The translations under genes were made by a program, and so were the position numbers. Shown here in pieces: positions 48,728 to 58,913 of a stretch of DNA of 60,000 nt (its first letter is position 1; every line of letters begins with the position of its first letter). This DNA is from Symsagittifera roscoffensis (Eukaryota; Xenacoelomorpha; Acoela; Convolutidae): assembly GCF_963678635.1 (NCBI RefSeq), contig NC_087070.1, forward strand, positions 44,747,467-44,807,466, in the 5' to 3' direction. The notes beneath the pieces were generated by a model. The model ran no database searches. It saw nothing but the letters and a program-made list of their open reading frames with translations, and was not told where the DNA came from.

Positions 48728-49018
48728 GCAAGTTTTTTTCATTTTCCAATGAAATTATCCAAAGTGTGAGAAAGCGGTAAAAAGAACAACCAAAGTCGTA
48801 ATGAATGTGATATCAATGAATGTAGTGAAGACACTTAGCTCGTGATGATATTTTTGTCTTGTTTTTTTTTTCCAGGAAAGTCTGTTTTGGAACCAGATAT
48901 AAACTATATTTATTCTTTGGTTATACATTGGATATTTTATCACTATAAAATATTTAATATTAACCAATCACGATCCATCTAACTAACAAACCACTTATTT
49001 GTAAGTGCTGAAATTACT
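48728..49018 (+). other. Intron sequence left of the LTR element
   Basis: This is the start of the 7.6-kb intron that follows the helical exon. It is AT-rich. No further feature is visible except the left arm of the palindrome at the LTR edge (49005-49032). Confidence 0.6.
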
Positions 49019-49298
49019 TGTAATTTCAGCACCAGAGAGATTTGAATTTAACTTAGAAATTAGTTACCTCTCCCAGAGAACTTTAGCAATCGCAATAAGC
49101 CAGAATACTCTAGATCTATTGAGCCTAGCAGAGACTAGTTAAACACCCTGAGACTAATAGATATAAGAGTAAGATTAAGATCGGTATTAGACCAAGAAGT
49201 TGCACGAATCTATCCGGCCGAAAATAAGACAGCGTGACGAGCAGACGGTGTACCCTATCCGAAATTACTCTATGAGTTAGACCTTCGAATGTAACTCA
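49019..49298 (+). repeat. 5' LTR of the envelope-bearing element
   Basis: It matches the 3' LTR over its length, except for about 38 extra bases near 49040-49085. The shared core runs from CAATCGCAATAAG to ACCTTCGAAT. A 12-bp perfect inverted repeat with a 4-base centre spans its left edge (49005-49032). No target-site duplication could be confirmed. Confidence 0.8.
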
Positions 49299-49300
49299 TC

Positions 49301-49318
49301 TGGTGCGACCAAAAGTCT
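49301..49318 (+). other. Candidate primer-binding site
   Basis: TGGTGCGACCAAAAGTCT begins two bases after the LTR. It starts with TGG, as expected for pairing with a tRNA CCA end. The tRNA is not identified. Confidence 0.4.
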
Positions 49319-49391
49319 CGAGCAAGACCTTAAAAACAAATTAGCTTAGAACTAACAGATAGATTAGAATTAGACAAAAACATTCTCAAAA

Positions 49392-49557
49392 ATGTTACAC
49401 GATAATAATCTTATTGAAATGTCTCTACGACTCAATAGATCAGAACCACTATTCCGCACAATAATAGAACTACCAGGCATTGGAAGAAGACCTCGGAAAA
49501 GACACGATTTACGACTACGAAGAAACTTACCATTAAGTTTCATGGTCGTACAGCGAA
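49392..49557 (+). pseudogene. Short gag-like N-terminal frame cut by the pol deletion
   Basis: ATG 49392 is the first ATG after the leader and opens a basic 55-residue stretch (GRRPRKRHDLRLRR). At 49558 the sequence switches to the envelope tail copy at AGCCCGCAATCC, and the frame ends soon after. By position it is the start of gag; no family match can be claimed. Confidence 0.4.
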
Positions 49558-50278
49558 AGCCCGCAATCCAAATATCGATTTACAATCGATAGGTATATAT
49601 TCTAAATCCGATATACAACATCACATTTGAACACAACATTTTCAAGAACTACTAACACAAATGGACACTATACAACGACAATCAATAGACCAAAATTTAA
49701 GAAAACTTGTAGAAACAGCAGGATTTTCAGATATTTACGCACAAGATTACAGCGGATATTTTAAAGACATCAAAGATTACATATATTTAAACGGTGAAAA
49801 ATATCGACCTTAAGATATATCACCAATCAATATTTTTAGTTTTGTAAATTTGAAAAACGAAGTTTTAGCCTTTCTAGGATGGCCATATTACATCTTAGAA
49901 AGATTGACTATCTTATATGCAATGTTTATTTTTATTGGATTTCTTTTCTCATTACTAAAAGAAATCTATAACACATGCGCAATACATACACAAGTAAACA
50001 GACAAGCCAGCGTAGCACGCATATTATTTGCAGGATGTTTTGGAATGTTTTCATCATCAATAAATAAAATCCTCCTAGATGCACAAATTAAAGAATACAA
50101 TACAAAACTATCAACAAATCCCAACACATACGATGACTCAAATAATAATACAAACTTATTACCTACGGCACCCCATTTGCCAAATAATCATCCATTATCT
50201 TTAGTCTCACGAAATTTTCGAAACTTAGCAATCACAAACCCCCTCCAGGTCAAAAATAAGCAACTCGCTAAAACTTGA
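49558..50278 (+). pseudogene. First copy of the envelope tail, with membrane segment
   Basis: The segment 49558-50243 is a direct duplicate of 53949-54633. The main frame begins at a non-ATG codon near 49850 and encodes a hydrophobic membrane segment (YAMFIFIGFLFSLL) followed by a polar tail. A TAA near 49811 is shared with the other copy. It is a stranded fragment left in the gag position. Confidence 0.7.
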
Positions 50279-50620
50279 CAACTAAAGTAAACACTACTTC
50301 AATATTATAACCCTCCCCTATCAGATTATACAAAAATCAACAATATTTTCCAATTCAGACCTCAAAGGTCCTCCAACCAAAAAATGGCAAATTAGTCTAA
50401 AGTAAAAAAGACCCATGATCATTTGGCCTTAAGTACAATTATTCAAAGATACTCCCATTTGTTCAACAAATGAAAACAATACTATGAAGACCTCCCGAAC
50501 ACCAATAAAATAGCCCTCAACAATCTCAACCCACTGTCAAAAAATCAATAAATAATCCGACCACACTTGAATTTCGCCTCAAAACTTTAAAAAATATTAG
50601 ACGAACGAATCTTTTCTTAA
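50279..50620 (+). other. Non-coding stretch of the envelope-bearing element
   Basis: This is AT-rich with no frame longer than about 50 codons of interest. It lies between the first tail copy and the small membrane frames. Confidence 0.5.
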
Positions 50621-50851
50621 ATGCTTCTTTCCATAACAGTTGATCACATAAAACAAAAACTTCTAAACCTCTTCACAAAATTTTTCAATCTATTTAAATT
50701 TTTGATATACTTTTTCATTGAAACTTTTGAATTTCTAATAATAATTTCTATAATTTTTTGCAATCTTTTTAAAATTTCCTATTCCCTATTTGAAATATAT
50801 CTCCAACTCTCCCAAATCCTTGACCACATCTACAGGCACAAATACATATAA
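50621..50851 (+). CDS. Small hydrophobic membrane protein frame
   Basis: This 76-codon frame is almost wholly hydrophobic and aromatic (FFNLFKFLIYFFIETFEFLIIISIIF), with at least one and probably two membrane helices and Cys in the second. It lies ten bases before the next small membrane frame. It has no family match. AT-rich DNA tends to give Phe- and Ile-rich frames, so chance is possible. Confidence 0.4.
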   Translation: MLLSITVDHIKQKLLNLFTKFFNLFKFLIYFFIETFEFLIIISIIFCNLFKISYSLFEIYLQLSQILDHIYRHKYI

Positions 50852-50860
50852 TCTATCTAA

Positions 50861-51043
50861 ATGATACGAACTATTTTCAGTCGAACAGATATTTTTCTTT
50901 TATTCATAATTTTCCTCACATTTTTAGTCTCCCTCATCATGACAATATGCAGATGTATCAAAAAAGCAATAGTCACCTTTGCCCAAGCAACCATCCTCTT
51001 AATACTCTTTATTGAAGCATATTATAATAAACACAAATTTTAA
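50861..51043 (+). CDS. Second small membrane protein frame
   Basis: This 60-codon frame from ATG 50861 has a single strong helix (IFLLFIIFLTFLVSLIMTIC) followed by a basic CRCIKK stop-transfer-like stretch and another hydrophobic run. The layout resembles small accessory membrane proteins of viruses. No homologue is recognised. Confidence 0.42.
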   Translation: MIRTIFSRTDIFLLFIIFLTFLVSLIMTICRCIKKAIVTFAQATILLILFIEAYYNKHKF

Positions 51044-51065
51044 GAAAAAATTGAAATTCAGATAA

Positions 51066-51629
51066 TTTTCCAAAATTGCTAATCAACAACCACCAAACCA
51101 GCCCCCACCAACCACATCCCAAGAAAGTCCAATAACACCCACAACTACAAACCATCCTCAAACATCAACACGCATTTCTTTTCAAGACAATCCATACACC
51201 TTTGAAGAACGACACGCACGCTTATCAGAACCACTAGAACCAGTTCATCGACTAGCATCTTTAAGTGAACCAACATATAACTTATACCCCACCCTGCAAC
51301 AAGACCTCAATCGAGTTAGACATATTAGCCAAAATCAAAATACACCTGATATACATAGACAAATTATACACCCGCGAAGAAATAGAAATTTTCAAAGCCC
51401 CAGAGTTAATTTTAATATACCTCAATCACCAACGCCAACTACCTCAGAACTTTCAAGCAGTACACTACCAGAAACTCCCACACTTCTTTCACAACCAAGC
51501 ATCTCGAATATACCCTCGAACTACCTAGGTTCAACCCCCACATCACAACAAATCCGAGAAAACCCTTTTAATCCCCCAGACACCAGAAAGACCACCATAT
51601 TGGACAACACACTCATTTACTTAAGGTGA
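51066..51629 (+). pseudogene. Pro/Ser/Thr-rich frame, first part
   Basis: The frame is open from after TAA 51063 without an ATG and ends at TGA 51627. Composition is rich in Pro, Thr, Ser and Gln, with a central FEERHARLSEPLEPVHRLAS stretch. The next frame continues the style in +1, which suggests one protein broken by a shift near 51625. It could be a gag-like or matrix-like product; this is not established. Confidence 0.45.
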
Positions 51630-52185
51630 ACCGAACATAGTAAATGAACCAATAGATATTTCTTCTGATACAACACTATCATCATTACCAGAAACACTCT
51701 CACTTCCGTCAACACCATCAAAAAGTCAAGTCTCACCAACTTTTTTCCCCTTAAATTTTCCAAACAATCTCGACGTTAGATACAGAGAACAATCATCGTC
51801 AAATATCCCTTTACGATTAGATTGGACTACTTTCGTAGCACCTCCCCCACTATTTGGACAACATCAAGAAAGTAACCGACTCCATAGTTGGGCACTTAAT
51901 AGATTACAATATAGACAAGATATCCACGAAGATATCCGAGAGCATAACATTCAAATACTTCAACAAAACAGTCTTCAATTAAAGTTCGAAATCACATTCA
52001 AACTTAATAATTTTGTTCAACATCCTTTTCCCCTTAGTCCACCAAACATAACAGCTCAATCACTACCTCCTCCATTTATAACAACTGAAGTAATATATAA
52101 ATACGATAGATATACCAAAAACACAATTGGATATATCACATTTTATAACCCATACTCCGAATTAGCATACACATGTATATTTTAA
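51625..52185 (+). pseudogene. Pro/Ser/Thr-rich frame, second part
   Basis: It continues from the preceding frame and ends at TAA 52183-52185, overlapping the envelope-like ATG at 52173 by 13 bases. The first third is low in complexity; the last third is more ordered, with aromatic and basic residues (WALNRLQYRQDIHEDIREH). Overlap with the next frame is typical of compact viral genomes. Confidence 0.45.
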
Positions 52186-54781
52186 AGATATTTACGTTTC
52201 ATTACATTCTTTTTCTAATTTTTTCCGAACAACATACAAATCCATCCCCTCGTACAGGACCTCAGGATTTATTAGTAACACACTATGATTGTGAAGAAAA
52301 TGAACAAAAAACACTACACAAATACGCTATAAATCAAGTCACACAATGCGAATCCGAACCACAAACCATAGAAACAACAAATGTAGTAGCCACACTATAC
52401 TCAAAAGCCCGATCAACAACATTAACAGGATACAAACTTACAGCAACATTTTCCAAAAAGAAAGTAAATTGCTCACAAGTTTCAAACGGAAATAAAAACC
52501 GACTAGACCACGAATCTTTCTATCAAAGTAATATAGAAAGATTACTACATCTTTGCCCTCAAGATTGTAAGAATGAACTTAGACGATTAAACTTAACACA
52601 AAACGATGGAACAAATAGAAAACTTGTAAATTTTCAAGTTTTCCCGGACTTAGCACATCAAGCAGAACTCGAAAAACACCAAGGTCACATTAGACTAGAC
52701 AAAAATTTTCCATTTCATGGAACACATGGAAGACTGACATGCGATCTCCATGATAAACAATGGATACCACACATAGGTATCAATGATCCCTCAAATTGCA
52801 AAGCAGATACAAAAATAAAGGATATCAAGAACTAATGTTTTTTGATTGGAAAATACAACTTGAAAAAGTACAACTAACACGAGATTTAAAAGGCGACACA
52901 ATTCTTTACCAAGGCATTCGACTTCCTTGCAAAAATGACCAAGGATATTGCGATCCTACAACACGCACACAAGCAACCATTGTATGGTTTCCTGAAGAAA
53001 CATGCACAGTTTTTTAAGTCGCAAAAATACACGCTAGAATGATTAAATTTCACCAAAAATATTTTATTGAATCAATCCCATTTGAAGAAGTCAATCCTGA
53101 TCAAATCAGAAGCAATAACGCCAAATTTAGAAACCTCCACGACATAGAGAATAAACTAACACGATTTCAAATATACCCGGAAACTGAACTAGCATGTAAA
53201 TATAAAAAACCGATTTACAAAACACAATACTCAGAAATCCTTGTTGAATACGAACATGGTTTCGACATGAATACAGGACATCTAAATGTAGACCCCTTGG
53301 CCACATCTCATTCACTTACCGACGGAAACCCTTATACTTCCGTAAAATTTCAGAAAAACATAGGAATAGGTGGAAAATTAAAACCACAAGACGCCGATAG
53401 TACACGATTACAAGAACTATCACTCATGAACCGCACATATTTTGGCGCAATTCACTATGAATTACATTTAGACATGAAACTAGATTACACAATAAGCAGA
53501 ATTTTTCAAGAAATGTCACTCTCAGAATTAGAAACACTACACCAATTATGTGAACTTGAAAGAACACAAACTCTACAGTCACCAGCACTAGCAGTTCTCA
53601 AAATACCATATGCAGGATATTTGTTATCCCGAAATAGATCAAATTTTATTGATTATGAAGGAAATATTTTATGATATTACACTTGTACCGAAAAAATATC
53701 ACCCTTATACGTTTTTGAAGATAAAAGATGTTACAAAAGAATCCCCATATTCTACAAAATAAAGTGTATTTTGTTGATACACTCTCAAGACGAACATATT
53801 TTTGGGACACACCAGTACCATGTGGATCAAAAAATAACCACAACGTTGTACAATTAAGCCCCGACAAAGATAAATACTATCTACTAACACCATACCCGAC
53901 ATTAATGCCACCATTAAAAAAGTTTTCACCTGAAAGCATTCGAGCTATAGCCCGCAATCCAAATATCGATTTACAATCGATAGGTATATATTCTAAACCC
54001 GATATACAACATCACATTAGAACACAACATTTTCAAGAACTACTAACACAAATGGACACTATACAACGACAATAAATAGACCAAAATTTAAGAAAACTTG
54101 CAGAAACAGCAGGATTTTCAGATACTTACGCACAAGATTACAGCGGATATTTTAAAGACATCAAAGGTTATATATATTTAAACGGTGAAAAATATCGACC
54201 TTAAGATATATCACCAATCAATATTTTTAGTTTTGTAAATTTGAAAAACGAAGTTGTAGCCTTTCTAGGATGGCCATATTACATCTTAGAAAGATTGACT
54301 ATCTCATACGCAATGTTTAATTTTATTGGATTTCTTTTCTCATTACTAAAAGGAATCTATAACACATGCGCATTACATACACAAGTAAACAGACAAGCCA
54401 GCGTAGCACGCATATTATTTGCAGGATGTTTTGGAATATTTTCATCATCATTTAATAAAATCCTCCGAGATGCACAAATTAAAGAATACATTACAAAACT
54501 ATCAACAAATCCTAACACATACGATGACTCAAATAATAATACAAAGACATTACCTGCGGCACCCCATTTGCCAAATAATCATCCATTATCTTTAGTCTCG
54601 AAATTTTCGAAACTTAGCAATCACAAACCCCCCAAACGTAAGACCCAGCCACATACAAAGCCCCATCCAACATATCGTGACACAACACCCGCCAATTGAT
54701 GACACATACGAAGAAATCATTGAACAGCCCCATACAACCACTTTTCAATCTCTAAATAATCATTTTTTTAGCCAACGATGA
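52173..54781 (+). pseudogene. Envelope glycoprotein-like frame, decayed
   Basis: It starts at ATG 52173 with a hydrophobic signal-peptide-like stretch (about 18 residues), then a Cys-containing ectodomain with several N-glycosylation motifs. A membrane segment lies near 54265-54350, with a polar tail containing YEEII. Order and cysteine spacing recall chuvirus-type glycoproteins found in BEL/Pao elements; this is by pattern only. The frame is broken by a shift near 52800, TAA 53015, TGA 53672, a shift near 53755, TAA 54073, TAA 54202 and a shift near 54635. It cannot make a whole protein as it stands. The final frame ends at TGA 54779-54781. Confidence 0.6.
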
Positions 54782-55323
54782 GCAGACAAATTCGATCACT
54801 CCACCGATCAAACTCCCACCCTGCCAACCTCCAAAATCCACTCCCTATTATCCCACTTTTTGCTTTTCCGCCACTTGATTCACCACAAGCTAACACATCA
54901 TCAGGCATGAATTCTGACACTAACTCAGACATCGCAATTTATACAACAATTTCACAATTCAATAATTCTGATATTGAAACCCTCGACGAATTCGCCAATT
55001 CAGAACTATCCCCTTCTACACATACCCCGACCAGCTCAACAACCTTTTCCAAACCCCCCTTCAAACCTATACAATCGCATAGCCAACATACATCCCCCTA
55101 CACTCCTTCTCAAGTAACCCCAACCTACTCCACATTTAATAATGACCGCTCCACAAACAACTCCCCAGATAATATCCAAATTTCCAAAGAACTAGATAAT
55201 TTTATAACACTCCAACAACAATTGCGATCTCTCCACACCCTAACTATTCACCAATTATCATCAACAATAACATCATCAAATCCACCAACACCCACACCAA
55301 TTTCAGACTATACTCCATCATAA
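54778..55323 (+). CDS. Pro/Ser/Thr-rich protein frame after envelope
   Basis: This intact 181-codon frame starts at an ATG that overlaps the stop of the envelope tail frame (ATGA at 54778-54781), a stop-start overlap suited to reinitiation. The product is rich in Ser, Thr, Pro and Asn, with no membrane helix and a short helical stretch near residues 135-160 (ISKELDNFITLQQQLRSLH). No family is recognised. It lies just before the 3' LTR. Confidence 0.55.
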   Translation: MSRQIRSLHRSNSHPANLQNPLPIIPLFAFPPLDSPQANTSSGMNSDTNSDIAIYTTISQFNNSDIETLDEFANSELSPSTHTPTSSTTFSKPPFKPIQSHSQHTSPYTPSQVTPTYSTFNNDRSTNNSPDNIQISKELDNFITLQQQLRSLHTLTIHQLSSTITSSNPPTPTPISDYTPS

Positions 55324-55438
55324 GCTCACTCATCCATTTCCACAGAATCATCCAACAGTACTAACCGTGCTTATAAACTTTTAAACGAAAATTACCAAAT
55401 CCCCAAGTGAAAAAAACTTCAGTGTAGTTCCGATTACT

Positions 55439-55680
55439 TGTAATTTCAGCAGCAGAGAGATACAGCAGCAATCGCAATAAGTCAGTATACTCTAGATCTA
55501 TTGAGCCTAGCAGAGACTAATTAAACACCCTGAGACTAGTAGATATAAGAGTAAGATTAGGATCGGTATTAGACTAAGAAGTTGCACGAATCTATCCGGC
55601 CGAAAATAAGATAGCGTGACGAGCAGACGGTGTACCCTATCCGAAATTACTCTATGAGTTAGACCTTCGAATCTAACTCA
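55439..55680 (+). repeat. 3' LTR of the envelope-bearing element
   Basis: It matches the 5' LTR apart from a deletion of about 38 bases near its start and scattered substitutions. A purine run GTGAAAAAAAC lies about 30 bases upstream as a candidate polypurine tract. Confidence 0.8.
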
Positions 55681-56303
55681 GTTTGATCACGCCAAATTTG
55701 ATCGTATGCGGTTTGATTTTTGATTTCTTTTTTAAGTTCAATTGAAAGTCATTTGTTAAAGGAAGGAAAATTATGCTCCGAAAGTGGATTTTGATTTTTA
55801 GATTTTCCAGCGGATAAAAAAAGCTTTTGATCTAGTTTTTATGAAAAAAAGTTTGTTCATAAATTTTCTTGAAAAGGAGTTTCAACTTGATATATTTTTT
55901 TCCCGAATTTCCAAAGTTTAAAAAAGCACTTGAAATTTGTCCAAGTATTCGTGCGCTATGTTTTATTTTGGGGTAATTGAAATGTTGCTGCGAATTTTAG
56001 TCCAGGCGTTGCGAGTGTGAACGCACGCCTGAATTCGTTCTTTTTGCTCGCAACCATCAGCAGCTCAAAAATTTAATTACAAAACAATCATGAATGCCAG
56101 AATACCGAAATGCGTTAAGTTTGGGACCATAGATGGCTTGAGAAGCTAGATAACTGAAACGCTTCGTAACTTTGCTTCGAATAGATAATCAGTGTTACTT
56201 AGGAAGTGGTTCAATCAGAGAAAAAAAGGTTCTATGAAGGCAACCAGTTGTAGTTCCGATACTTTTTTTCGACAAGACGTTTGAGTTCTCCCCTGTGATT
56301 TAG
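55681..56303 (+). other. Intron sequence right of the LTR element
   Basis: This is AT-rich intron DNA up to the acceptor GTGATTTAG at 56295-56303. No repeat or frame of note is seen. Confidence 0.6.
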
Positions 56304-56461
56304 ACTACACTGGTGGGTCAGCTGATGGCTTCAAAGGACAAGTTGAATTCTAAGAAGAGATATCAAGAGGCAGTGAAATGCACATTCAATCTGATCGGAC
56401 TGCCTCCCAAGCCAAAGGGAGCCGGGATCAAGATACTCTGCATTGATGGGGGAGGAACAAG
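56304..56461 (+). CDS. PNPLA8: PNPLA8-like gene, exon with patatin glycine-rich motif
   Basis: The exon opens after GTGATTTAG in phase 0 and ends inside the Arg codon of GGGTR at a GC-type donor AAG|GCAAGT. The product NLIGLPPKPKGAGIKILCI followed by DGGGTR is the hallmark start of the iPLA2-gamma catalytic domain; family members read GIRILTIDGGGTRG, where the glycines form the oxyanion hole. The enzyme is a calcium-independent phospholipase A2 of mitochondria and peroxisomes. The GXSXG serine exon is not seen before the window ends. Upstream residues QLMASKDKLNSKKRYQEA fit the helical repeat region before the domain. Confidence 0.82.
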
Positions 56462-56537
56462 GCAAGTTACACTTCACAATTCTGTACCAAAAAATTATCA
56501 TACATAACTAGACTGAAAATATCAGATGCAATTGTTT

Positions 56538-57440
56538 AAAAGTAACTGCACTGTGACATTGATTGTTGTGATTACAACTCCCAGCACATGATAAAGCTTG
56601 ATTTAAAGGCTCTTAAATTCAAATTCTTCAGTCGTGTGGTAATTTCTACCAAAAGGTTTTGGTCAGGGTGCTTTTTAAGACAAAGAGGAGTTAGTTTCTG
56701 GCTCTTTTAGAGAGATATGACAAGTTTCTGAGTTTCAGTTTTTTTATTGGCACCAATATCTCTTCAGAAAAATTTTGGAAATGATCTGTTAGTACACTAG
56801 CGTACTTCAGTGAAGGTTAGTGTTATACTACAACTATTCTGTTTGTCTAACCTAAGTCGCAAATATTGGTGCCACTTATGAGGCACCTTTACAGGAGGAA
56901 CGATATCTTAGATCATCCGAAATGAGTTAGTTTAAGCCTCTCATGTTCCTTATTTTTACTTCGTGTTTTATGTTGTTATTTGTCCATGAATGAAATTTTG
57001 GTCGTGTGGTTTTTTCCGTTCAATTTTGTGGCTTGACTCTTGTTTGTTTATAAAGTTTAATTGAGGTTCATTTACTAAACGAAAAGCCAATTTCGCTCTT
57101 TAATAACGAAAGTTCAAAGTTTTTAAAAAACGTGAATGTTCTCTAGTTTGAATATGGAGTTAATCATAAGGTTTCGTTGTTGAAAATTTACCTTCAACTA
57201 TTTTTCTCAATTATATTAGATTTCTAATGCAAGCGAGCGCAGTGTTATATAAACATTCTTCTTTGATTCTTTTTTTTGCGAATGTTTTATTTGAATAAAA
57301 TTAGAAATAAACAATTAGCACAGAATGTTCCGACCATATTCTTAAAAAATACAACAAGGTTTTTTCAAATGACTCGTATTTTTTGGCGTTGAGTGATGAA
57401 AGAAGCTAAACAAAAAACTAGGGATTGTGTATGTTCGATG
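56538..57440 (+). repeat. Intronic 0.9-kb direct repeat, copy 1
   Basis: It matches 58914-59819 at about 98-99% by eye, from AAGTAACTGCACTG to TATGTTCGA. No coding content is seen. A diverged relative of its right part lies at about 44115-44230. Confidence 0.85.
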
Positions 57441-58913
57441 ATTTTTTGTGGTAGCTGATTTTGCATGGAAAACAAAAATGTGAAAAAAAAACTAAAACAC
57501 ATCCGAATACAAAGTTCCTCGCAATTTTCAATGGTCGGAACATTAAATTGGCCCTTTATCAGCATCGTTTTCATCTGCTTTATCGAAGATTTTTTTTGCA
57601 TCGTATCAACTGTCTACGGCTCAGATGTTAGGACAAAAGACTCATAAACTGCAGTTGGCGGGTTGATTGCGGCTCATATGAGAAGTTTTTTAAACGGCTG
57701 ATTTTTACAGTTTTCCTATGTCATTTTAGACATAAGCTCTAGTGTATGAGTAAGAATATACTTTTTTCTAACCTTACTCCCAAATAAAATTTTTCGTTAT
57801 TTGGTGGCAAAGTGTTCATTATTTTTTGGCGTTTTTGCTTTTGACACGATCTGTAGCATTGGAATTTTTATATCATCTGTTTTCTGCTTTATTTGAGGCT
57901 AGTGTTTGTGATTAATTATGTATCCGTGGCTGAGTTGTGGTTAGTGCCTGAGTATCAAAACCACTAGTTCGCCGTAATTCCCTGATCGAATCCAAGACTT
58001 AGCGGAATTTTTACTAATTCGAGGCTTATTTCTACTTTTTTATTGCACTTTGTAGAGCTGATTCTTGTGTTATGGCTTGTGTTTGCGAAGCGCAGTTTCG
58101 CCTCTGTGTTTTAGAGCTGCTAGTTAGCATTTTCTCAAGGACGCTAATTGTTTTTTCGATGAGTTTTTTTGCGAGTAGTAAGAATTTTGCAACCGGACTT
58201 TTTCCCGTTAAAACGTTCGTTCACAGAATGGTGGAAATTAGAAATTATAAATTTACGAATGTGCGCTTGTGGATGCCACGAATATGGTTTAAAAAACGAT
58301 TAATTTATTCCAAGCTGTGCAATAAGCCAATATTATAGAAGCCTTATTACTGGAAGAGAGCAAGCGCACATGTAATTAAAGCTGCTGAAGCTCCATGTTT
58401 TTCTCTTAGGTACTAGACCTCTTGGTGAAACTGATGTACTATTCATCCAGAAAAAAATCAAAGATTGTGAATGGAAGAAAAATATAGTTTTTGAACTGTT
58501 ATACTTCAATTCTCTTGCAATATATTAACGTGCTTTTAAGGAATTAGTTTTTTCTAAATGCATCGATCCACTATTACCAAAATAATTTGAAAAAGTAGTG
58601 TGTCTTATGCCTTAGGTTGACCAAAGACTGTTGAAGTTCAATTCAGGATCTGATAATGATCTTCAGATTGAAATTTAAGAGAGAATTATGTGTCCGTATT
58701 CGCGCTGAGATTAGTTTTTTTTATCATTTCGTGTTACTTTTTTTGAATATTAATAACTTTAAAAAAAAGATATCAAACCAGAAAATATTGAGTTAAAAAT
58801 TTTTTGAGATTTTTCGTTTTGAAATGTCCGTGTTTATTTTTTCGCTATTTTTCACGATATACTCATTTTATTGCTCATTTTATAGCACCCATTAAGATTC
58901 AGTGAAACAATTT
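57441..58913 (+). other. Intron sequence between the repeat copies
   Basis: This is AT-rich with no convincing exon. The first 70 bases continue the similarity to 44235-44330. The stretch near 58200 resembles short dispersed repeats at 45042 and 46370. An 88-codon frame at 58072-58338 has no recognisable family. Confidence 0.5.

Larger units (their letters stand above)
49019..55680 (+). mobile_element. Pol-less LTR element with envelope-like frame, inside a PNPLA8-like intron
   Basis: Two direct repeats at 49019-49298 and 55439-55680 are LTRs beginning TGTAATTTCAG and ending CTAACTCA or GTAACTCA. TGGTGCGACC follows the left LTR by two bases and is a candidate primer-binding site. Inside are a short gag-like start, a copy of the envelope tail, two small membrane frames, a Pro/Ser/Thr-rich frame, a broken envelope-like frame with a second copy of the tail, and a further Pro/Ser/Thr-rich frame. 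No protease, RT or integrase is present, so pol was lost, apparently by a join at 49558. BEL/Pao elements with captured chuvirus-type glycoproteins are the closest known parallel. Confidence 0.75.

Noticed and set aside
58072-58338. An 88-codon ORF in the last intron as an exon
   Set aside because: It has no family similarity and no clear splice sites, and it lies beside dispersed repeats.
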